NCBI GenBank assembly: GCA_036734025.1
Contig: DAIMZI010000028.1
Location: forward strand, 1-22,443
Reading direction: 5' to 3'
Source of the DNA: DAIMZI01 sp036734025
Lineage (GTDB): Bacteria; Pseudomonadota; Alphaproteobacteria; Rhizobiales; Rhodomicrobiaceae
DNA: 22,443 nt
Part shown: positions 14,586-22,335 of the stretch, one piece after another
How positions within the stretch are numbered: the first letter of the stretch is position 1
How the letters are laid out: each line of letters starts with the position of its first letter
Notes under the pieces: generated by a model
Database searches by the model: none
Seen by the model: the letters and a program-made list of their open reading frames with translations, nothing else
Told to the model about the DNA's origin: nothing
Position numbers and translations under genes: made by a program

Positions 14586-15639
14586 ACTCGATGAAGCCGT
14601 CGCCGTGGGCGTCATCGGGCGCGCAGAAGCCGACCGGCTCGCGCAATTCCTGGCGCGCCGCCGGGCCCCGGCCCAGCCGGACGACGCCGAGACCATTCGT
14701 TTCGTGCGCGGCTTTCATGACATCTTCCTGACCATCGGCATCGCATTGGTGCTCTTCGGCGTGGCCTTTACGACTGGCCTTTTCCTTGGCGATCTGGGAT
14801 TTGCGGCCGTCGCGGCTGTGGCCCTGGCCCTTGCGCTTTATTTCACGCGGGTTCGGCGGCTCACCTTGCCGAGCATAGCGCTGTCGCTGGCCTTCGGCAT
14901 TTCTTCCGGCTACCTCGCCGGGACGCTGGGACTTGCGGTGAGCGTTGCGGCGATGCCCGACATGTTGACACCGGTTGGCGCAGGCCAGCAAACGCTGTCG
15001 GGGCTGTTCTTCGCGGCAGGGGCGATGTTCGCCTCTTTGGGCTACTATCTCTATTTCCGCCTGCCGTTCACGGCGGCCCAGATTGCCGCTGCCTTCGCGG
15101 CAACAGCGTGGTTTCTTCTTGCCGTGATAGCACCAGGCACAGCCGAAGCCTGGACGATGCCGCTTTTTCTTGCCCTGGGAACCGCGACATTCGCGCTGGC
15201 GATGCACTACGATCTGCGCGATCCGGCGCGCAACACGCGCCTTGCCGACGTCGCCTTCTGGCTGCATCTGGCCGCAGCTCCGCTGATTGTGAACAGCGCC
15301 ATGGGCTTTGTCTGGACAACCGAACAGACGAGCCTCTCCCTCGGCGACGCAATAAACACGATCATCCTGATTGCCGTGCTTGCCGTCGTGGCGCTGATCA
15401 TTGACCGCCGTGCCATTCTCGTTGCCGGGCTGATCTATTTTGGCGTGGCATTATCCATCATCATCAACAGAACAGGCGTTGGCGAGGCCGCCGTGACTTC
15501 GCTGACCGTGCTTGGCCTTGGGACTGCGCTTCTGCTTCTTGGCGTAGGCTGGCGCAGCACGCGCAATGTTGTCGTCTCCCGGCTCGTGCCGCCAGCATTG
15601 GCCCGTCGCTTGCCAAAAGTGACTACGGAGTTGCCATGA
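14569..15639 (+). CDS. Multi-spanning membrane protein (DUF2157-like) inside the hslVU operon
   Basis: 356 residues from ATG 14569, chosen over ATG 14548 because GTGGAAG lies about 7 nt upstream. A soluble helical N-terminus (DELDEAVAVGVIGRAEADRL, 5-24) resembles the start of DUF2157 proteins. It is followed by about ten hydrophobic segments: roughly 51-69, 74-92, 100-128, 143-162, 167-188, 196-212, 228-247, 261-278, 282-299 and 308-327. It overlaps hslV by 17 nt and hslU by 4 nt (ATGA), so it is translated with both protease subunits. The role is unknown. Its position hints at envelope stress or at handling HslUV substrates, but a chance insertion that kept the operon intact is equally possible. 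Confidence 0.85.
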   Translation: MPTTDELDEAVAVGVIGRAEADRLAQFLARRRAPAQPDDAETIRFVRGFHDIFLTIGIALVLFGVAFTTGLFLGDLGFAAVAAVALALALYFTRVRRLTLPSIALSLAFGISSGYLAGTLGLAVSVAAMPDMLTPVGAGQQTLSGLFFAAGAMFASLGYYLYFRLPFTAAQIAAAFAATAWFLLAVIAPGTAEAWTMPLFLALGTATFALAMHYDLRDPARNTRLADVAFWLHLAAAPLIVNSAMGFVWTTEQTSLSLGDAINTIILIAVLAVVALIIDRRAILVAGLIYFGVALSIIINRTGVGEAAVTSLTVLGLGTALLLLGVGWRSTRNVVVSRLVPPALARRLPKVTTELP

Positions 15640-16940
15640 CCAGTTTCTCTCCGCTTGAGATCGTCTCGGAACTCGATCGCTACATCATCGGCCAGAAGGA
15701 CGCCAAGCGCGCGGTCGCCATAGCGCTGCGCAATCGCTGGCGCCGCCAGCAGCTCGAAGGCGAGATGCGCGAAGAGGTGCTGCCGAAGAATATCCTCATG
15801 ATCGGCCCGACCGGCGTCGGCAAGACCGAGATTTCGCGCCGTCTGGCCAAGCTCGCCAACGCGCCGTTCATCAAGGTCGAAGCGACGAAATTCACCGAGG
15901 TCGGCTATGTCGGCCGGGACGTCGATCAGATCATCCGCGATCTCGTCGAGGCCGGGCTGGGGCTGGTGCGTGCCGCCAAGCGCAAGGATGTGCGCGCCGC
16001 AGCCCATTTGCAGGCCGAGGAGCGTGTGCTGGAGGCGCTGGTCGGCACCAACGCCTCGCCGGCGACGCGTGAGGCTTTTCGCAAGCGGCTGCGTGATGGC
16101 GAGATGGACGACAAGCAGATCGAGATCGAGGTGGCCGACACCAGCGGCGTGCCCAGCTTCGATATTCCCGGCATGCCCGGAAGCCAGGTCGGCATGATCA
16201 ATCTTGGCGATGTGCTGGGGCGCGCCTTTGGCGACCGCAAGAAAAAGCGCACCGTAACGGTACGCGAATCCTATGAGCTGCTCATCAGCGAGGAGTCCGA
16301 CAAGCTGATCGACCAGGACATGATCGTGAACGAGGCGATCAATGCGGTGGAGAATAACGGCATCGTCTTTCTCGACGAGGTGGACAAGATCTGCGCGCGC
16401 TCCGAGCGCATCGGCGGCGATGTCAGCCGCGAGGGCGTGCAGCGCGATCTGCTGCCGCTGATCGAGGGGACCACCGTGAGCACCAAATACGGGCCGGTGA
16501 AGACCGACCACATCCTGTTCATCGCCTCTGGCGCGTTTCACGTGTCGAGCCCGTCGGACATGCTGCCGGAGCTCCAGGGGCGCCTGCCGATCCGCGTGGA
16601 GCTGCGTGCGTTGACGGGCGACGATTTCCGTCGCATCTTGCGTGAACCGCGGGCGAGCCTTATCAAGCAGTATATCGCGCTGATGGCAACCGAAGGCGTG
16701 GAGCTTGAATTTACCGAGGAAGCAATCGACGCGATTGCGGATATTGCCGTCGAGGTGAATTCGAATGTCGAGAATATCGGCGCACGCCGGCTGATGACGG
16801 TGATGGAGCGTGTGCTTGACGAGATCAGCTTCGAGGCGACCGACCGGCCGGACGGCAGATTTGTGATCAACGCGGATTATGTGCGCGACAAGGTCGCCGA
16901 TCTGGCGAAGGATACGGACCTGTCGAAGTTTATTCTTTAA
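15636..16940 (+). CDS. hslU: HslU, ATPase subunit of the HslUV protease
   Basis: 434 residues, the normal length. Seen: Walker A GPTGVGKT (57-64), pore loop GYVGRD (90-95), the inserted I domain (about 108-235), Walker B IVFLDE (243-248), a sensor/arginine-finger region ELQGRLPIRVEL, sensor 2 IGARRLMTVMERVLDE, and the C-terminal SKFIL tail that docks into HslV. It unfolds and translocates substrates into HslV. The ATG overlaps the stop of the upstream membrane protein gene. In this class hslV and hslU are normally adjacent or separated by a small gene; here a 1.07-kb gene lies between them. Confidence 0.97.
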   Translation: MTSFSPLEIVSELDRYIIGQKDAKRAVAIALRNRWRRQQLEGEMREEVLPKNILMIGPTGVGKTEISRRLAKLANAPFIKVEATKFTEVGYVGRDVDQIIRDLVEAGLGLVRAAKRKDVRAAAHLQAEERVLEALVGTNASPATREAFRKRLRDGEMDDKQIEIEVADTSGVPSFDIPGMPGSQVGMINLGDVLGRAFGDRKKKRTVTVRESYELLISEESDKLIDQDMIVNEAINAVENNGIVFLDEVDKICARSERIGGDVSREGVQRDLLPLIEGTTVSTKYGPVKTDHILFIASGAFHVSSPSDMLPELQGRLPIRVELRALTGDDFRRILREPRASLIKQYIALMATEGVELEFTEEAIDAIADIAVEVNSNVENIGARRLMTVMERVLDEISFEATDRPDGRFVINADYVRDKVADLAKDTDLSKFIL

Positions 16941-16974
16941 ATTTACGCCTACTGAGCAAAGAACGGGATCAACA

Positions 16975-17739
16975 GTGCCGAACGCATTGTCCTGCTACAT
17001 CCGCACGCTGAACGAGGAAGAGCGGATCGCCGAGGTGATCGAGGCGGCGCAGCGGGTGGCGGACGACATCGTCGTGGTGGACTCCGGCTCGACCGATCGC
17101 ACAAAGGAGATCGCCGCGTCGCTTGGCGCGCGGGTGATCGAGCAACCATGGCTTGGAAACGGCGCGCAGAAGCGGGTGGGCGAGGACGCATGCCGGCATG
17201 ACTGGCTTCTGGATATCGACGCCGATGAAGTCCTGACCGATGACCTTGTCGCCGAGATCGGGGCGCTGTTCGCGGGCGGTGAGATCAGCCCCGCTGCGTT
17301 CGAATTGCCGCTGGTGTTCGTGCCGCCGCACGGCAAGCCCTGGTATGGCTTCGCGCGCTCGCGGCGCGTCAAGCTGTATGACCGGCGCGTGCTCCGCGTG
17401 CCCGATCATCCAGCGTGGGACCAGCCGGAACTGCCCGAGGGGCTGACGCCGGGGCGGCTGAATGCGCCGATCCTGCATTATTCGTTCCGCAGCATCGAGC
17501 ACATGGTGATGAAGATGAACCGCGTGAGCACGGCGCGGCTGAACGGCAAGCGGCTGCTGTCGCGGCCGGTGGTGATCGGGCGGGTGTTTTTTGGCTTCCC
17601 TGTGTACTTCTTCAAGAACTATATTCTGCGTGGAATGGTGCGCGGCGGGGCTTATGGGTTCTCGGTCGCCGCGATCCTGGCGATGGGGCGCTGGCTGCGG
17701 GATGTGAAAATGTATGAGCGGCATGTGCGGGCGGAGTAA
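16975..17739 (+). CDS. Family 2 glycosyltransferase, WaaE/KdtX-like
   Basis: 254 residues from GTG 16975, with a CGGGAT site about 7 nt upstream; the frame opens earlier inside hslU, but that part is not protein-like. Seen: CYIRTLNEEERI (7-18), VVDSGSTDRT (34-43) for UDP-sugar binding, the acceptor/metal motif DIDADE (80-85), and a C-terminal amphipathic/hydrophobic region after about 205 (YFFKNYILRGM) that could attach to the membrane. The group includes LPS-core beta-1,4-glucosyltransferases. The substrate is not deducible. It follows hslU by 34 nt in the same direction, so read-through is possible, and it opens the run of surface-glycan genes to the right. Confidence 0.88.
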   Translation: MPNALSCYIRTLNEEERIAEVIEAAQRVADDIVVVDSGSTDRTKEIAASLGARVIEQPWLGNGAQKRVGEDACRHDWLLDIDADEVLTDDLVAEIGALFAGGEISPAAFELPLVFVPPHGKPWYGFARSRRVKLYDRRVLRVPDHPAWDQPELPEGLTPGRLNAPILHYSFRSIEHMVMKMNRVSTARLNGKRLLSRPVVIGRVFFGFPVYFFKNYILRGMVRGGAYGFSVAAILAMGRWLRDVKMYERHVRAE

Positions 17740-17873
17740 GTTTTTTACTTATTAAATAGGAGATACCTAGTCGTGCCGCAGTCTGAAATTAAAGCTCTCG
17801 ATTTGGTCTGGAAAATACGTGACATAAAAGTCTCCGTGGTGATAAGCCAAGTGTCAGCTAATAGTCTACTGTT

Positions 17874-18821
17874 ATGAAAGCCGGCGTGCTCCACTTTAGT
17901 TACGCCCGTTTCCGCCAGTTTGAGAAACAACTTCGGAGCGACGGCGTCTTCAGCGTCAATCTCGGCGACTATATGCAAACCCTTGCGATGCGTGCCATGT
18001 GGCGTCGCCTCGGCGTTTCGGAGGACGAGGTCATTGCCGTAGACCGTGACGGCTTGGCCGAGTATGAGGGACCAGAAGTACTACTTCCGCTTAATGCTGT
18101 ACTCTACGAGAGGAGCCTACCGCTTCCGCCCGCAATTCGTCCTGTTATGGTGGGTGTAAATGCTAAGAAGTCTGTGGTCGAACGTCACCGCGACTTCTTC
18201 GCCCGACATGCTCCAATTGGTTGCCGGGATATTGCGACGGCTAGGCATCTCACCGAAATTGGCATCGAGGCTTTTGTGACTGGGTGCCTAACGCTCTCCT
18301 TCGACCCGCGTGGGGTTGGCGAGCACGGCGATCGGATTATGGCGGTCTTCGGCGAAGGAGCGGGACGACTGCCGGTAGGCGCGCTGACGAAGATCCCCTT
18401 CTCGATGCACGACAGGGTTGATCTGGTATATCAGCGTCATCCCATGACTCGCATGCCGCTTGCGCCGAATGACTGCGAGGCAATGGAGGCATTAGCAGCC
18501 GCGCTGCTCGCGCGATACCGTCGTGATGCTGCACGAGTTATTACGCCGCTGCATCACGCGGCTACGCCTTGTATCGCTTCTGGCATTCCAGTGACGATCT
18601 GCCGTCAGCGCTGGGACAATCGCTTCTCGCAATTGATAAAAATTGTGCCGGTGCATGTCGCGCCAGATTTTCAGTCTATCGACTGGGACGCACCAGCTCC
18701 TGACATTAGTGAAATCCGCCGGGCGCAGTTTGGGTCCTTCCAAGCGTCTGTCGAGCGTGCGCGCGGAATTGAGCCAATGCCGCGCAGCAGGGGCTTATCG
18801 CTTTGGCGACGGCGTGGTTAG
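17874..18821 (+). CDS. Polysaccharide pyruvyl transferase-like protein
   Basis: 315 residues. Seen: an N-terminal NLGDYMQTLAM (29-39) like the nucleotide-proximal N(x)GD motif of the WcaK/CsaB family, a GCRD (116-119), TGCLTLSFDP (136-145), and TPLHHAATPCIASGIPV (224-240), the late His-rich motif of that family. These enzymes add pyruvate ketals to surface polysaccharides, although many relatives have other or unknown acceptors. ATG 17874 has no obvious Shine-Dalgarno. The 134-nt spacer after the glycosyltransferase is AT-rich and without a clear signal. Codon use is somewhat less GC-biased than in the housekeeping genes. The gene converges on the GSCFA gene with 14 nt between the stops. Confidence 0.72.
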   Translation: MKAGVLHFSYARFRQFEKQLRSDGVFSVNLGDYMQTLAMRAMWRRLGVSEDEVIAVDRDGLAEYEGPEVLLPLNAVLYERSLPLPPAIRPVMVGVNAKKSVVERHRDFFARHAPIGCRDIATARHLTEIGIEAFVTGCLTLSFDPRGVGEHGDRIMAVFGEGAGRLPVGALTKIPFSMHDRVDLVYQRHPMTRMPLAPNDCEAMEALAAALLARYRRDAARVITPLHHAATPCIASGIPVTICRQRWDNRFSQLIKIVPVHVAPDFQSIDWDAPAPDISEIRRAQFGSFQASVERARGIEPMPRSRGLSLWRRRG

Positions 18822-18835
18822 TCGCATCTAGCAGG

Positions 18836-19831
18836 CTAGATCAGAAAGTGCCTTTGGAAAGTGCTCATGATGAATTCTATTGCTTCGGGTTTCGGATGCC
18901 TAAGGTCATCATCCATAGCATCTTGCAAAAATCCAGTCACAAAATCATAGGATGGAAAATAATACAGCTTTGAGTCCCGTTCATACTCTCGTAGCATTTC
19001 ATCTATTGCGATCCGCAGAGATGCCTTTGAGACCGAATTGGCTGTAACACAAGAAATTGGACGGAAAGTAGCAGCAAGCGGGACGGGTGAAAGTGTGAAA
19101 ATAATGTCCGCATTCGGCTTATTATAACGGATCAACTCATATATCTTCTGCAAATTTCTTCTGTTCTCCTCAGGGCCGAGAACTCGGAATCCGTGTTTTT
19201 TGGGGTCAAATTTATGTTTAGGTACTGCACCCCAGAAGACTGCGCCGGTAGCCTGATCATGCCAAACCTCTGAAAGTCCAAAGGTTATAATAAATACGTC
19301 TGTTTTCTCAAATATCTGTCGAGTCGAATCTTTTACTTTCTGAGACATTTCAGCGACACTGCCGTCTTTGTTGTACCAGACGTCATCTTGTGATGTGTAT
19401 CCAGAATAAGCCCATTCAAACTGTTGGAGAACTGCCGCAGTGTTCACAATTCCCTCACCGGATCGGACTATATGAGCGTTTAAGTTCATCTCCTTGCCAA
19501 ACACGCGGTAGCCCTCGGCCAAAAGAAACTTTGTTATATGACTAGCAAAGCAGCTTCCAAAAGCAGTGATGTAGTGTTGTCGGCTTATGAACGGCTCATC
19601 CGGCAACCAGCCCAAACCAACGTATTTTTCAAATGCATCAGTTTCGCTGAGGCTCGCTCGTACCGGGTGAAAGTTTGTGTTCTCCCCTCGGTACCAAGAA
19701 GCGTGCGCCCTCCTTTTCTTACCGGCCATCTGGTAGTAGATCTGATTAGGCCGCTCCTTTGCGCCCTCGGGAACAGAGAAATCCTTTCTTTTTTTGACCT
19801 TTCGGATCCCAAACATCCTTTGTAGAAACAT
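18836..19831 (-). CDS. GSCFA-domain protein, SGNH-hydrolase-like
   Basis: Reads leftward, 331 residues from ATG 19831 (GAGG 7 nt upstream); a GTG directly before it at 19834 is the alternative. Residue numbers count the GTG. The family motif FGSCFA is at 92-97. It is followed by FIITFGLSEVW (181-191), TLSPVPLAATF (247-257), and DLRHPKPEAIEF (310-321), which carries a catalytic-type Asp/His pair. GSCFA proteins are predicted esterases or acyl-modifying enzymes with a GDSL-like fold; their substrates are unknown. The N-terminus is basic (RKVKKRKDFS) with no signal peptide. The gene is clearly richer in A/T and in codons such as AAA, AAT and TAT than both neighbours, suggesting recent transfer. 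It lies 72 nt downstream of the ELM1-type gene, same strand. Confidence 0.85.
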   Translation of the reverse strand: MFLQRMFGIRKVKKRKDFSVPEGAKERPNQIYYQMAGKKRRAHASWYRGENTNFHPVRASLSETDAFEKYVGLGWLPDEPFISRQHYITAFGSCFASHITKFLLAEGYRVFGKEMNLNAHIVRSGEGIVNTAAVLQQFEWAYSGYTSQDDVWYNKDGSVAEMSQKVKDSTRQIFEKTDVFIITFGLSEVWHDQATGAVFWGAVPKHKFDPKKHGFRVLGPEENRRNLQKIYELIRYNKPNADIIFTLSPVPLAATFRPISCVTANSVSKASLRIAIDEMLREYERDSKLYYFPSYDFVTGFLQDAMDDDLRHPKPEAIEFIMSTFQRHFLI

Positions 19832-19903
19832 CACTCTGCCTCATAGTGAAGCCCCCGATAAACCCGGAGGCATTTTGGTTTGGGTCATGAGGCCATGGCG
19901 GTT

Positions 19904-20944
19904 TTAGCAAGCCGCAAACATCGGCCTGACGTGCCCCCAGAACAGGTCTGACCATGACGTCTCCAGCGGTTCTATATCACAAAGGGGCGGGACCGTTCCA
20001 TCCCACAGTGAAAGGTCCAGAATGCGCAAGGTCTTCTGTTCCGCGTGCTGCATCAGAAAGCTCTGCACGCGCGCAGATTTCGGCAGTTGGCCATTGTGAA
20101 CAGCGACCACGCGCGCCCCGCTGGCAAGTGCATCAGACATCATCGAAATGCTCTCGGCCGTCACGAATGTCACGTCCGAGGCGGTAATCTCGGGGGCGAT
20201 GTCCTGCCGCGTTCCCTGACCGAACAGGATCAGACTGTCTATGATTGCCGGATGTTGCCGCGCGGCTTCCTCGATCGAGGTCTCGACAGCGCGGCCTGTG
20301 CGAGGCGAGGTGATCACGGAAAGCCTTGCCTGATGCGCTGATGCGGTCGCGGTGGCCACATCGAGACAGCGCCTCCAGAAACTTTCTTCGTAATCGATCA
20401 CACCGCGCGCATCCCCCCCCAATAACAGGCAAACCCTCTCGATCGTAGTGCCGTCACCGCGCCGATTCCGCGACGAGGCGGTCATACGCGTGGGCGCAAT
20501 CGGGAGGGCGAAATCCGAGGCCGCCGCGTCATCGCCCGGATGCGCGATGACGGCGGAGAAGAACTCTCGCGGAACCCGCTTGGGTCTGCCCAGATGAATT
20601 GCTGGCACCTGCCAGACCCGCCCTATGAACGCGCCCTGCGTTTCTCCGCGCCCCAGCGTGGAGACGACGGCGACCGGCTTCAGACCGGCAGGCACTTCGC
20701 CCTTGAACAAAAGCGATTGCATGGCGCGATGGGCCCTTGTGGCCCCAGCGGCCCGGCCTTTACTGTGCGCCAGCATATTGTTCAGCAGAAAGGCGGGCAA
20801 TCGGACCCGGCACTGCAAATCGACGACCTCCAACGGCACATCGAGATTTCTTGCAATCGCGCCTCCCAGCGCCAGTACGTTCTGGAAATCGCCCTGCTTG
20901 GGGTCTTTCACAACGAAGACGCATCTGTTTTCCGAATTTGTCAT
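19904..20944 (-). CDS. ELM1-family protein (DUF1022), GT-B-like
   Basis: Reads leftward, 346 residues from ATG 20944. The frame is open to 21166, with possible starts at 21082 (its ATG overlaps an upstream TAG by 8 nt) and 21061, but the extra residues do not look like the family. None of the starts has a good ribosome-binding site. Seen: an opening RCVFVVKDPKQGDFQNVLAL block, a central LLLGGDARG, and VTAESISMMSDALASGARVV near residue 261. The last resembles the nucleotide-sugar-binding end of GT-B enzymes and is the most conserved part of the ELM1 family. Bacterial members often sit beside LPS or lipid A genes; the biochemical role is not established. The GSCFA gene follows it and may be co-transcribed. 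Confidence 0.75.
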   Translation of the reverse strand: MTNSENRCVFVVKDPKQGDFQNVLALGGAIARNLDVPLEVVDLQCRVRLPAFLLNNMLAHSKGRAAGATRAHRAMQSLLFKGEVPAGLKPVAVVSTLGRGETQGAFIGRVWQVPAIHLGRPKRVPREFFSAVIAHPGDDAAASDFALPIAPTRMTASSRNRRGDGTTIERVCLLLGGDARGVIDYEESFWRRCLDVATATASAHQARLSVITSPRTGRAVETSIEEAARQHPAIIDSLILFGQGTRQDIAPEITASDVTFVTAESISMMSDALASGARVVAVHNGQLPKSARVQSFLMQHAEQKTLRILDLSLWDGTVPPLCDIEPLETSWSDLFWGHVRPMFAAC

Positions 20945-21074
20945 CGTCAACTGTTTCGATCCCGGATCGGCGGCGCCAGAGGCGCGCGAAGCGTTGGTAG
21001 GGAAATGCAGGGTTGGAGCCACAAGAACACTCTTTCGTTTATAGCGGCCCAATTTGGCCATAAAGTTGGCTCGA

Positions 21075-21227
21075 CTATCCATTTTCGGGGATTGCGGGCG
21101 CGTGAGCGTACGGTTCTGCGAGGCCCATATCGAAGAGCGTTGAACCGCTCCAGTCGTTTGGGTCACGGAGATTGAAGCAATAACCAGTCGCCTGTCTTTC
21201 TAATGGATTCTCTACAGGAATTCGGTC
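21075..21227 (-). pseudogene. Possible 3' remnant of a truncated gene
   Basis: On the minus strand a frame ending in TAG (21075-21077) encodes a convincing protein-like tail containing ATGYCFNLRDPNDWSGSTLF and ending AIPENG. Further 5' the same frame is simply antisense to the sulfotransferase gene, so no intact start can belong to it. Codon choice in the tail is like that of real local genes. It may be the end of a gene whose front was lost when the sulfotransferase segment arrived. Its TAG overlaps a candidate ATG (21082) of the ELM1-type gene, as in translationally coupled genes. I do not recognise the family, and chance remains possible. Confidence 0.35.
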
Positions 21228-21968
21228 GTGATAGTTTCTCACAATCATAAGTTCATCTTCATCAAGCCGAAAAAGGTAGCTGGAACAAGCGTCGAGCTGT
21301 TCCTTTCCAAATTTTGCGGTGAAAAGGACATAATTACTCCGGTTTTTCCAGATGAAGAACTTATGCGGCTGGGCCGGCATGCGCAGAACTGGCGTCTTCC
21401 CGGATTTGCACGCAGGCGCAGCCGTATCATCAGGCTAATCGGCACTGCCATAGGCCGCCCCAGTCTAGGTTATCCCGGCTTCTACCATCACATCCCCGCC
21501 AGCGAAATCCGCCGGCTACTCTGCCCGGAGATCTGGGACAGCTATTTCAAGTTCACCATCGAGCGCAACCCGTGGGACCGGCAGGTGTCGCTCTATCACT
21601 GGCACTATCGCGGGCGCGCGAAACCGCCGAGCTTTGACAGCTTCATCCGCAACCCGCTGCGCCGCAAGATCTCGCCGAATTACGACATCTATTCCATCGG
21701 CGGCGAGGTTGCTGTCGATTTCGTCTGCCACTATCACCGGCTGGAAGAAGATCTGGCAACCGTGCTCGAGCGGCTTGGCCTGGATGGTCCGGTGACGCTG
21801 CCGCGCGCGAAGTCCGGCTTCCGCAAGGAAAAGAAGCACTGGCGGGATTATTACACGCCGCAAACACGCGATATCGTCGGGCGCTGGTATCGCCGGGAAA
21901 TCGAGACTTTCGGGTATCGGTTCGATGATGAGGCGGCGCGGACACTTCAGGCGGTGTTGAAAGCCTGA
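21228..21968 (+). CDS. PAPS-dependent sulfotransferase
   Basis: 246 residues from GTG 21228, with ACAGGAA 7 nt upstream. Seen: the 5'-phosphosulfate loop IFIKPKKVAGTSVE (10-23), and the 3'-phosphate-binding block FKFTIERNPWDRQVSLY (107-123) with Arg113 and the NPWDR sequence usual in the Sulfotransfer_2 (carbohydrate sulfotransferase) group. A basic segment (ARRRSRIIRL, 61-70) follows the first motif. There is no signal peptide or membrane anchor, so it should act in the cytoplasm, transferring sulfate from PAPS to a sugar precursor or glycan. The first 60 codons are more AT-rich than the rest. It stands divergent from the ELM1-type gene and runs toward the rRNA operon. Confidence 0.85.
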   Translation: MIVSHNHKFIFIKPKKVAGTSVELFLSKFCGEKDIITPVFPDEELMRLGRHAQNWRLPGFARRRSRIIRLIGTAIGRPSLGYPGFYHHIPASEIRRLLCPEIWDSYFKFTIERNPWDRQVSLYHWHYRGRAKPPSFDSFIRNPLRRKISPNYDIYSIGGEVAVDFVCHYHRLEEDLATVLERLGLDGPVTLPRAKSGFRKEKKHWRDYYTPQTRDIVGRWYRREIETFGYRFDDEAARTLQAVLKA

Positions 21969-22148
21969 ACGCGAATGCGCGACCGGACCACATCTTGTCA
22001 ACTCCCTGCCCCCGTAAAGCCGAAGCCAACGGTCTGACGAGAGGACCTAATCTGGTGACCCAGACGCTTTCGCGAGATAAATTTTTTAAGAAAGTAAGGT
22101 AGTGAATTGAGGGGATTTACTTTTCGCTGAACGCGGACGTTCTTTGTA

Positions 22149-22260
22149 TGCCTGGCGACGACCTACTCTCCCGCTTGCGCAGTACCATCGGCGCTGGAGT
22201 GTTTCACGACCGAGTTCGGGATGGGATCGGGTGGGGGCACTCCGCCATAATCACCAGGCA
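22149..22260 (-). rRNA. 5S ribosomal RNA
   Basis: The minus strand reads GCCTGGTGATTATGGCGGAG near the 5' end and ends in CGTCGCCAGGC. These ends form the closing helix I (GCCTGG pairing with CCAGGC). The internal segments CCCGATCCCATCCCGAACTC and GGGAGAGTAGGTCG are standard bacterial 5S. The ends are set by the terminal helix and may be off by a few bases. It follows 23S as expected in a 16S-23S-5S operon. The 180 nt beyond it (21969-22148) hold no recognisable tRNA and no T-run terminator for this strand, only a small stem GAACG-CGGA-CGTTC at 22129-22142. Confidence 0.95.
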
Positions 22261-22302
22261 AACGAAGAGCGCCCGGAGGCGAAAAGTGATGATCTGGTCA
22301 GC

Positions 22303-22319
22303 CATCTCATGGAGAGATG
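22303..22319 (-). other. Hairpin in the 23S-5S spacer
   Basis: CATCTC (22303-22308) and GAGATG (22314-22319) form a 6-bp stem with a 5-nt loop between the end of 23S and 5S. It may be part of a processing structure in the rRNA precursor; the role is inferred from position only. Confidence 0.35.
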
Positions 22320-22335
22320 AGCATTGATAAATGAG

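Noticed and set aside
17737..17751. TAAGT-TTTTT-ACTTA hairpin at the end of the glycosyltransferase gene
   Set aside because: The stem is short and AT-rich and has no T-run after it, so it is not a credible terminator.
21969..22148. Search for a tRNA (often fMet) downstream of 5S
   Set aside because: No acceptor/T-loop pattern (such as GGTTCGAATCC) is present on either strand.
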